Assembly: GCA_012963075.1 (NCBI GenBank)
Contig: DTWI01000002.1
Coordinates: 1 to 12,620 of the forward strand
Length of the DNA: 12,620 nt
Source: Fidelibacterota bacterium
Lineage (GTDB): Bacteria > Marinisomatota > Marinisomatia > Marinisomatales > Marinisomataceae
Direction: 5' to 3'
Shown here: in pieces, positions 7,136 to 12,620 of the stretch
How positions within the stretch are numbered: the stretch's first letter is position 1
Layout of the letters: each line of letters begins with the position of its first letter
Made by a program: the position numbers and the translations under genes
The notes under the pieces: generated by a model
The model's input: only the letters and a program-made list of their open reading frames with translations
What the model was told of the DNA's origin: nothing
Databases searched by the model: none

Positions 7136-7817
7136 CTAATGTAATTTTACCATCGAAAAGTTCTACTCTTCTTTTTGCACGCTTTGCAATTGATTTTTCA
7201 TGAGTTACAACAATTATAGTATTACCAGCTTTATGTAATTGGTCAAAAAATTTCAAAATTTCTAATCCACTTTTTGAATCTAAATTACCAGTTGGTTCAT
7301 CAGCTAAAATAATAGAAGGTTTATTTACCAAAGCACGTGCAATTGCTACACGCTGTTTCTGTCCTCCAGATAATTCATTAGGTTTATGTGTCATCCTATC
7401 TTCTAATCCAACAATTTTTAATACTTCCTTTGCTCTTTTAGTTCGTTTTGTCCTATGTAAAGAAGAATAAATTAGAGGAATTTCTACATTGTGAAGCGCA
7501 TTGAGTTTCGGCAATAAATTGAATGTTTGAAAAACAAATCCAATTTTTTCATTTCGGATATTTGCAAGTTGACTATCATTCATTTCGGATATTAATGCTT
7601 GATGAAACTTATAGGTCCCTTTGGTTGGAACATCTAAACAGCCAATAATATTCATTAATGTTGATTTTCCAGAACCAGACGGTCCCATAATCGATATAAA
7701 ATCATTTTCATAAATGCTTATCGAAACATCATCCAAAGCTTTAACAACATTAGTCCCTAAATGATAAATTTTAGAAATTGATTTTATAGAGATTATCTCT
7801 TTTTTTAATTTAGGCAT
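7128..7817 (-). CDS. MacB/LolD-type ABC transporter ATP-binding protein
   Basis: 229 residues, a complete nucleotide-binding domain of the MacB/LolD (o228) family. Walker A GPSGSGKS is at 45-52 (Lys51), Q-loop Gln97 in VFQTFNLLP, signature LSGGQKQR at 149-156, Walker B IILADE at 169-174 with catalytic Glu174, D-loop NLD at 178-180 and switch His206 in VVTHE. The '[11 protein letters not shown]' and '[20 protein letters not shown]' segments are typical of this family. It supplies ATP hydrolysis for the two permeases immediately downstream, with which it is translationally coupled (8-base overlap). The gene begins 17 bases after the adaptor gene. All catalytic residues are intact. LolD is a close relative, but the flanking adaptor and TolC-like genes make an efflux/secretion role more likely. 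Confidence 0.94.
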   Translation of the reverse strand: MPKLKKEIISIKSISKIYHLGTNVVKALDDVSISIYENDFISIMGPSGSGKSTLMNIIGCLDVPTKGTYKFHQALISEMNDSQLANIRNEKIGFVFQTFNLLPKLNALHNVEIPLIYSSLHRTKRTKRAKEVLKIVGLEDRMTHKPNELSGGQKQRVAIARALVNKPSIILADEPTGNLDSKSGLEILKFFDQLHKAGNTIIVVTHEKSIAKRAKRRVELFDGKITLDE

Positions 7818-7834
7818 TATGATGGTTAGTTTCT

Positions 7835-9106
7835 TTAATCGCTTATATCTTCTCTAGATTTACCACCACGCCTATAACCATTTTTAGATTCTTCTTTGAT
7901 AGTAATAATTGCCCCATCATATAAATCTCGACTAATTGCTACAAAGCCTCCGGTAACAATTTCTTCGCCTTCTTCTAAGCCAGATAAAACTTCATAATCT
8001 CTATCACCTATTATTCCAGTCTCAACAAAACGCTGTTCTACGGTATTTCCTTTAACAACAAAAACGACATTTTTACCCTGATTACCTGGTTTTTGTGATC
8101 TATTTCCCCATTGTTCTTTTCTATCACCCGCCTCTACAGAAACACTAAAACCAGAAGATTTCTTTTTGGATTTACTATCTGGTGCTTGACGAGGACTTGT
8201 TAAAGACTGAATTGGAATTGTAAGAATTTGTTCTCTATTTTCGGTAATAATATCAACTGTTGCACTCATACCTGGTCTCATTCCATCAGCAACTTCTAGC
8301 ATCTGTACTTTTACCTGAAAATTTGTCACTTGTTGTTGTGAACCACCACTTGAAGTACTTGCAGCATATGCCACTTCTTTGACTACTCCTTTAAATTTTC
8401 GATCTTGATAAGCATCTACTTCGACCAGTGCGTAATCATTTAGAGAAACATCGGTAATATCATTTTCATTAACATTAACTAATACTTCCATTTTAGATAA
8501 ATCTGATAGTTTAATTAATACCTGAGGGTTAAACATGCCTCCTTGAGCTAAATCACCGACTTCTCCTTTAAGATATGTAATAGTTCCATCTTGTGGTGCT
8601 ATTAATTTCAATTTTTGTAGAGCATCTTCGTCTTGAATTAGTCTAGCTTCTGCTTGATTATAAGAACTTAATGCTGCGGCATATGAAGAATTGGTTGTTT
8701 CCATTTCCTGATCAGATATTAGTCTTTGTTTATATAATTCTTCCTGACGTGACTTTTGAGCTTTTCTTTGCTCCAGCTGTACTAAAGTTGCTTTTACACT
8801 CGCTCTTGATGCTTCTGTAGCGGCTCTTTGTTGACGATCATCTAATGTCATTAAAAAATCACCTTTTTTAACAAAATCGCCTTCCTTTACCGCAATATCA
8901 GTAATATAAGTCGTATTATTTGCACTTAATTTAATTTCTATTTCAGGCTGTAGCTCGCCATCGGCAACTACTTTACTAGACAAATCTTTTCTTCCCATTT
9001 TCATAGTAGAAACTTCAATGGATCCATCACCATTAGATGAAAATGGATTTAGATATAAAACAACTCCTACCAAAACTACTAAACCAGCGATTATTTTTTT
9101 CTTCAC
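7835..9106 (-). CDS. MacA/HlyD-family periplasmic adaptor (membrane fusion protein)
   Basis: 423 residues from the GTG at 9106; this start is preferred over the GTG at 9112 because AAGGAG (9117-9112) sits five bases before it. The adaptor bridges the inner-membrane ABC transporter and the outer membrane channel. Residues about 4-22 form an N-terminal membrane anchor ([15 protein letters not shown]) without a clear cleavage site. The lipoyl half-motifs are at about 57-92 ([10 protein letters not shown]...[18 protein letters not shown]) and 165-200 ([11 protein letters not shown]), flanking a coiled-coil hairpin of about 92-164 rich in Gln, Arg and Glu. The beta-barrel domain follows, with [12 protein letters not shown] at 275-286. 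A roughly 40-residue Lys/Ser/Gln-rich insertion (about 305-345) splits the membrane-proximal domain region, and the C-terminal tail is highly charged. It follows the tolC-like gene by nine bases. Substrate is not evident. Confidence 0.92.
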   Translation of the reverse strand: MKKKIIAGLVVLVGVVLYLNPFSSNGDGSIEVSTMKMGRKDLSSKVVADGELQPEIEIKLSANNTTYITDIAVKEGDFVKKGDFLMTLDDRQQRAATEASRASVKATLVQLEQRKAQKSRQEELYKQRLISDQEMETTNSSYAAALSSYNQAEARLIQDEDALQKLKLIAPQDGTITYLKGEVGDLAQGGMFNPQVLIKLSDLSKMEVLVNVNENDITDVSLNDYALVEVDAYQDRKFKGVVKEVAYAASTSSGGSQQQVTNFQVKVQMLEVADGMRPGMSATVDIITENREQILTIPIQSLTSPRQAPDSKSKKKSSGFSVSVEAGDRKEQWGNRSQKPGNQGKNVVFVVKGNTVEQRFVETGIIGDRDYEVLSGLEEGEEIVTGGFVAISRDLYDGAIITIKEESKNGYRRGGKSREDISD

Positions 9107-9111
9107 CTTCA

Positions 9112-9117
9112 CTCCTT
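9112..9117 (-). promoter_or_regulatory. Shine-Dalgarno sequence of the macA-like gene
   Basis: AAGGAG on the minus strand, five bases before the GTG at 9106. It overlaps the stop codon of the tolC-like gene (9118-9116). The spacing is ideal for the GTG at 9106 and impossible for the GTG at 9112, which it touches; this decides the start. It is one of only two convincing Shine-Dalgarno sequences in the window. Confidence 0.75.
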
Positions 9118-10390
9118 ATTGATATTTTTTATCCAGTGTTCCCAATAATTGATCCAAATTTGCAAGTTGTATTGCAGTATCATATTTTGTTGTCACCAAT
9201 GTTGAGCTTGCTTGGAGTACTGCCAATTGCGCATCTAACAATTCTAAAATTGTTGCGGAACCTAATTCATATTTCTTTTGCGCTAATCGTAAATCTTCTT
9301 CTGCAGAAATCAATACTTCTTTATAGATTGGGATAAGTTCTTCATAATTTTTGAGAGTATTGAGTAATGATGATAAGCCAACTTTAGCATCTTTTCTTTT
9401 ACTGCTATATATCATTTTAGATTGTCCAAATCGCATTTTAGATATTTCTACAGAATTTCTGTTTTTAAGACCAGAAAAAATAGGAATGCTAAGAGTTAAA
9501 TTTGCACTTTTAATATAATTATCATCAAAAAATTTACTTGTAATTTTTTCGCTAGATGATGCGTTCATTCCAACACTTAAATTTAAGCTAGGTAAACTTG
9601 ATCCCCATGCTGAACGAAGATTTAATTGTGCAGTCGCAATCTGTGCATCCAAAATTCTTAATTCAGGACTATTTTGAATCATAATTTCATATGCTTCATC
9701 AAAATTAGGAACAATCAATTCTATATTAACTTTATCTCTCACTTTTAATTCTATATTCTTTTCTAAAATTCCCATACCATTTTTTAATGTTTGCTCACTA
9801 TTATCTCGATTAAGTCTCCTAGACAGTAAAGTAGATTTTGCTATTCCATATTGTACAGATGCTTTTAAGTAGTCAGTTCTGCTCACAGATCCTAGACTAT
9901 ATCGTCTTTCTACCAATTCTAATTGTCTTGAAGATAATTCTAGATTTTTTTCAGCAATAGTAAAGAGTTCTTTATTTTTTAAAAATTGATAGTAATAAGT
10001 ATAAACATTCGAGATAATTCTTGATTTTGATTGTCTTTCATTTTCCTTTGCAATGAGATAATTATTATTACTTTGTCTTACATTTCTGGCATTATTACCA
10101 GAATTAAATAAATTTTGACTTAAGCTAATTCCAGCTCCATACCTTTCATTTGTAGAAAAGCTAGAATTTCCATATGTAGTTTCGTTAAAAGAATTACTTG
10201 CTCGCAACGTTGGTAGTAACATCCCTATTGCAGAAACTCTATTAAGTTGAGCTATCTTAGTATCTTGTTCAGCAATTTTACCCCCAGATTTATTTTCTAA
10301 GGCAATACGAACACATTCATCTACACTTAATGTCTGTCCAAAAATCACAGAAAAAGATAAAAATAATGTTATAAATATATATTTTGTCAT
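9116..10390 (-). CDS. TolC-family outer membrane efflux channel
   Basis: 424 residues. It is the trimeric outer membrane exit duct of the tripartite transporter encoded just downstream. A signal peptide spans 1-18 (MTKYIFITLFLSFSVIFG) with likely cleavage before Gln19. The mature protein shows the TolC internal duplication: SQNLFNSGNNARN (91-103) matches SIPIFSGLKNRNS (301-313), each a strand-to-helix turn, and RRYSLGSVSRTDYLKA (162-177) matches KKYELGSATILELLDA (372-387), each a helix-turn of an OEP repeat. Long Gln/Ser/Leu-rich helices between them form the periplasmic tunnel. It starts 45 bases after cca and ends nine bases before the adaptor gene. No Shine-Dalgarno sequence precedes the ATG; a 13-base palindrome does. 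The fold is certain; the cargo is unknown. Confidence 0.94.
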   Translation of the reverse strand: MTKYIFITLFLSFSVIFGQTLSVDECVRIALENKSGGKIAEQDTKIAQLNRVSAIGMLLPTLRASNSFNETTYGNSSFSTNERYGAGISLSQNLFNSGNNARNVRQSNNNYLIAKENERQSKSRIISNVYTYYYQFLKNKELFTIAEKNLELSSRQLELVERRYSLGSVSRTDYLKASVQYGIAKSTLLSRRLNRDNSEQTLKNGMGILEKNIELKVRDKVNIELIVPNFDEAYEIMIQNSPELRILDAQIATAQLNLRSAWGSSLPSLNLSVGMNASSSEKITSKFFDDNYIKSANLTLSIPIFSGLKNRNSVEISKMRFGQSKMIYSSKRKDAKVGLSSLLNTLKNYEELIPIYKEVLISAEEDLRLAQKKYELGSATILELLDAQLAVLQASSTLVTTKYDTAIQLANLDQLLGTLDKKYQ

Positions 10391-10435
10391 TGTTCTAATT
10401 ATTAGACATTCTAAATAAAAAAAAGTAAAAGATAA
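10391..10435 (-). promoter_or_regulatory. cca to tolC intergenic gap, possible internal promoter
   Basis: At 45 bases this is the widest gap in the minus-strand gene run, and it separates the tRNA-processing gene from the transporter. It is AT-rich with an eight-base T run on the minus strand. A weak sigma-70-like pair can be drawn (TTGTTA over the cca stop, 17 bases, TTTATT), each only four of six matches, so a promoter is possible rather than shown. No hairpin precedes the T run, so it is not a recognisable terminator. Confidence 0.25.
10394..10406. repeat. 13-base perfect palindrome just upstream of the tolC-like start
   Basis: TCTAATTATTAGA is a perfect 6-1-6 inverted repeat ending three bases before the tolC-like ATG. 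It could be a small operator controlling the efflux operon, or hinder ribosome access if folded, though the stem is weak. A short AT palindrome could also arise by chance in DNA of this composition. Confidence 0.35.
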
Positions 10436-11863
10436 TTAACAAAATTTATTTGTCTTTTTCAACACATTTAGAAACTTTATTGCTTCCTTATAAGAGTTTC
10501 CTATTTCACCATCTAAAATAGCTTCTTCAATGAGAGATTTGATTGTCCCAATTTTTTTCCCAGCTGATAAATTAAACATTTTCATAATCTCATCTCCTTT
10601 AACAGGGGATTGGAATGAACGCAACTCATCTAATTTATCAACTTCATTCATTCGTTTTTCGACACTATCAAAATTAGATAGGTATTTTTTAACATTATTA
10701 AGATTCTTTGTGGTAATGTCCGCTCTACACAATAACATTAAATCATCTAAATGTTCACCGCCATCTACAATCAACCTTCTAATTGCAGAATCAGTAACTT
10801 CTTTTTTTGCCAAACTGATTGGTCGTAAGTGTAATGCAGTTAATTTCTGGATATAATTTTTAGTTTTATTAGAAAATTTCATTCTTTTTGAAATATCTTC
10901 TAACATTCTTGAACCAAGATCGTCATGGCCATAAAATGTGTATCCTTTTTTACTATGTAATCTTCTAGTTTTAGGCTTAGCAATATCATGCACCAATGCT
11001 GATAAGCGCAAATTAGTATCATTAGACAATTTTGCAGCATTATCTACTACCTCCATTGTATGAAAAAAAATATCTTTGTGATGCCATTCACTTGTCTGTT
11101 CTAATCCATACATAATAGCAATTTCAGGAAAAACATATTTTAACAAATCTGTTTCCTGTAGAATAATTAATCCAACTGATGGTTTTGGAGTTCCTAATAT
11201 TTTAAACAATTCATTGGTAATTCTTTCTTGAGAAACAATTTTAATCCTATCAACATTACTTTTTATTGATTTCAAACATTTTTTATCAAGATTCATTGAT
11301 AATTTTGATACAAAATATGCAGCTCTCATCATCCGTAAAGGATCTTCTCTAAATGTAGTATCAGGATTTACTGGAGTAATTAATAGTTTTGATTTTAAAT
11401 GCTGAATACCATTAAATGGATCAATTAAAGTGCCAAATTCATTCTTTACCAAAGAAATTGCTATAGCATTAATAGTAAAATCTCTTCTTTTTAAATCATT
11501 AGTAACATCTGTCATATCAACTGATTTTGGTTTTCTTGAATCCTTAGCATAAGATTCAAGCCTTGCAGACGCTACTTCAATCTGACATTCTTTATATGGA
11601 ATACGTGCAGTAGAAAACTCTGGAAAAGGCACAATTGTTTTTACGCCTAATTTTTTAGCAAGTTTCTTTGCATAATCGATTGCATTTCCTTCAATCATGA
11701 TATCAATATCTGTAGCATCTTTTTGAGGGTCCATCAACAAATCTCTTACACAACCACCAACTAGAAATGTTGGGACATTGATATCATCAGATAGCTTGCT
11801 CATTTCCTTTGATAAGCGATATAATCTTTCATTTGCCTTAATTATGTCTTTAATTATTGCCAT
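10436..11863 (-). CDS. cca: CCA-adding tRNA nucleotidyltransferase with HD domain (class II)
   Basis: 475 residues. It adds or repairs the 3' CCA of tRNAs in the cytoplasm. The class II nucleotidyltransferase head has FLVGGCVRDLL at 33-43 and the metal-binding TDIDI with Asp52 and Asp54. RRDFTINAIA at 126-135, DPF.G (148-152), FREDPLRMMRA (171-181) for RNA and nucleotide contact, and ERITNEL at 213-219 follow. A C-terminal HD domain (about 255-360) carries His268 (FFHTMEV), His292-Asp293 (VHDIAK) and His313-Asp314 (YGHDD), consistent with a phosphohydrolase activity, as in HD-containing Cca enzymes. Poly(A) polymerase I is a close relative; the HD domain and overall layout favour Cca. It is the first gene of the minus-strand run and starts 30 bases from the divergent DUF4835 gene, with no Shine-Dalgarno sequence. 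Confidence 0.92.
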   Translation of the reverse strand: MAIIKDIIKANERLYRLSKEMSKLSDDINVPTFLVGGCVRDLLMDPQKDATDIDIMIEGNAIDYAKKLAKKLGVKTIVPFPEFSTARIPYKECQIEVASARLESYAKDSRKPKSVDMTDVTNDLKRRDFTINAIAISLVKNEFGTLIDPFNGIQHLKSKLLITPVNPDTTFREDPLRMMRAAYFVSKLSMNLDKKCLKSIKSNVDRIKIVSQERITNELFKILGTPKPSVGLIILQETDLLKYVFPEIAIMYGLEQTSEWHHKDIFFHTMEVVDNAAKLSNDTNLRLSALVHDIAKPKTRRLHSKKGYTFYGHDDLGSRMLEDISKRMKFSNKTKNYIQKLTALHLRPISLAKKEVTDSAIRRLIVDGGEHLDDLMLLCRADITTKNLNNVKKYLSNFDSVEKRMNEVDKLDELRSFQSPVKGDEIMKMFNLSAGKKIGTIKSLIEEAILDGEIGNSYKEAIKFLNVLKKTNKFC

Positions 11864-11893
11864 TTTGTAAATTAAAAAATATATCTTTCAATT
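11864..11893. promoter_or_regulatory. Divergent intergenic region between cca and the DUF4835 gene
   Basis: Only 30 bases, nearly all A/T, separate two divergent start codons, so promoters for both genes must lie here and extend into the opposing coding regions. On the minus strand a CATAAT hexamer (11896-11891, overlapping the DUF4835 start codon) is a possible -10 for cca, with a TTTGTT about 16 bases upstream. This is weak evidence in DNA so rich in A/T, and neither start has a Shine-Dalgarno sequence. Confidence 0.35.
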
Positions 11894-12620
11894 ATGCTAG
11901 AAAAACTAAATAAACAAATTTTTCTTATTTTATTTATTTCTCTATTAAATGGACAATTTAAGGATACTTCTATTGCATTTGATGATCGTCTCCTTAAATC
12001 AGATGAAAGATCTTCTTTATTTCAATTAGAAAATGATATTAAAAGATTTTATGAATACACAGTATGGAATGAAGAATATAATGATTTAGCAATTAATTTA
12101 AATATTCAAATTATTTTTGAAGGAAGTGCTAATCAAGGCAGTGGACAGACATATTCAATTCAATCACTATTTAGCAATGGAAAAGACCTACATTTTTTTG
12201 ATAAAGGATCTCAATTTGTTTTAAACCAAAATTCTCTCTATTATGACAGCGTCTATTTTGATCCGTTATCAAGTCTATTAGGATTTTACGGAAATATTAT
12301 CCTAGGAGTAGAATTAGACACTTGGTCATTATTTGGTGGTACTTCTCACTATGAAAAAGCAAGATCTATTGCAATTCGATCAAATGCATCCAATACCCCT
12401 AGAGGATGGGAACAACGTTTAATACTTATTGAATTATTAACAGCAAATATTGGTTTAAGAAAATTGAGATTTTCTACCTACTTAAGCTATGAACTATTTG
12501 AAAAAGGAAAAATAGATGCATGTTCAGAATCATTAACTGAATTTGTTAACAATTTAGATGAGATTTTTAACAATTATAGCCAAGAAAATTATACAACAAT
12601 CTTTATGAAATTTCATGGAA
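11894..12620 (+). CDS. DUF4835-family exported protein (PorD-like), 3' end missing
   Basis: The only plus-strand gene; 242 codons are present and it runs off the right edge (the family is about 290-310 residues). Residues 1-20 (MLEKLNKQIFLILFISLLNG) look like a signal peptide cut before Gln21. The mature part contains family landmarks: an early 'FQLENDIKRFYEYTVWNEE' (43-61) and 'LNIQIIFEG' (67-75); 'LYYDSVYFDPLSSLLGFYGNIILGVELDTWSLFGGTSHYEKA' as a block at about 114-155 (in Bacteroidetes members YDPLTSLLAFYAYIILGLDYDSF...GG..YF); and a GW at about 172-173. Function is unestablished; some annotation systems name this family PorD and link it to type IX secretion. No secretion genes are visible nearby. 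It probably acts in the periplasm or at the outer membrane. Family recognition is from memory of motifs, so moderately sure. Confidence 0.78.
   Translation, partial: MLEKLNKQIFLILFISLLNGQFKDTSIAFDDRLLKSDERSSLFQLENDIKRFYEYTVWNEEYNDLAINLNIQIIFEGSANQGSGQTYSIQSLFSNGKDLHFFDKGSQFVLNQNSLYYDSVYFDPLSSLLGFYGNIILGVELDTWSLFGGTSHYEKARSIAIRSNASNTPRGWEQRLILIELLTANIGLRKLRFSTYLSYELFEKGKIDACSESLTEFVNNLDEIFNNYSQENYTTIFMKFHG

Noticed and set aside
4657..7817. The ATPase plus two permeases could be a LolCDE lipoprotein-release system
   Set aside because: LolC/LolE share the FtsX layout and LolD resembles the ATPase, but a MacA-like adaptor and TolC-like channel are encoded directly upstream in the same run, and the periplasmic domains read as MacB_PCD. 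I kept MacB-type, noting that lipoprotein cargo cannot be excluded.
9037..9336. 99-codon plus-strand open frame across the macA/tolC junction
   Set aside because: It is antisense to two well-supported genes, matches no known pattern and its residues follow from the opposite strand. The other open frames antisense to kdsA, pyrG, the permeases and cca are rejected for the same reason.
10411..10430. T-rich tract on the minus strand after cca as an intrinsic terminator
   Set aside because: There is an eight-base T run but no GC-rich or even plausible stem before it; the only palindrome lies downstream of the tract. AT-rich composition explains it.
1..12620. RNA genes, CRISPR arrays, insertion sequences, toxin-antitoxin or phage-defence genes
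   Set aside because: I looked on both strands and saw none. Nearly every base is within a recognised gene, no intergenic space exceeds 45 bases, and no repeated units or transposase motifs are visible.

Overview
The window is AT-rich (about 30% G+C by eye, not computed), tightly packed bacterial DNA from a Gram-negative (LPS-making) organism. A DUF4835-family gene, a lipoprotein-type LptC, a split MacB transporter, scarce Shine-Dalgarno sequences and exported proteins whose predicted signal cleavage leaves Gln first all point to the Fibrobacteres-Chlorobi-Bacteroidetes (FCB) group. A marine lineage such as Marinimicrobia/SAR406 is my best guess; this is inference from gene content and style, not a phylogeny.

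Twelve complete genes and one truncated gene lie head to tail on the minus strand. In transcription order they are cca (tRNA CCA-adding enzyme), tolC-like outer membrane channel, macA-like adaptor, ABC ATPase, two MacB/FtsX-type permeases, gatC, kdsB, pyrG, kdsA, kdsC, lptC and lptB (5' part only; it runs off the left edge). The largest gap between them is 45 bases, and eight of the twelve junctions overlap, so long polycistronic, translationally coupled transcription is likely. One gene, DUF4835, is divergent on the plus strand at the right edge and is also cut off.

By function there are three blocks. (1) Positions 4657-10390 encode a complete tripartite efflux machine: outer membrane channel, periplasmic adaptor, and an inner-membrane ABC transporter with two different permease subunits. 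(2) Positions 675-4322 encode Kdo synthesis and activation: KdsA makes Kdo-8-phosphate, KdsC dephosphorylates it, PyrG makes CTP, and KdsB uses CTP to make CMP-Kdo. (3) Positions 1-678 encode parts of the LPS export machine (LptC, LptB). Two housekeeping genes, cca and gatC, are embedded in this envelope operon.

I see no RNA gene, insertion sequence, CRISPR array, phage or defence gene, and nothing I would call a wholly new system. The most notable points are a repeated 8-base stop/start overlap (ATGAATAA type) at five junctions, CTP synthase placed inside the Kdo pathway, the absence of lptA and kdsD from their usual places, a divergent KdsB, good Shine-Dalgarno sequences only before the two GTG-started genes, and agreement with the 'Q-rule' for signal peptide cleavage.
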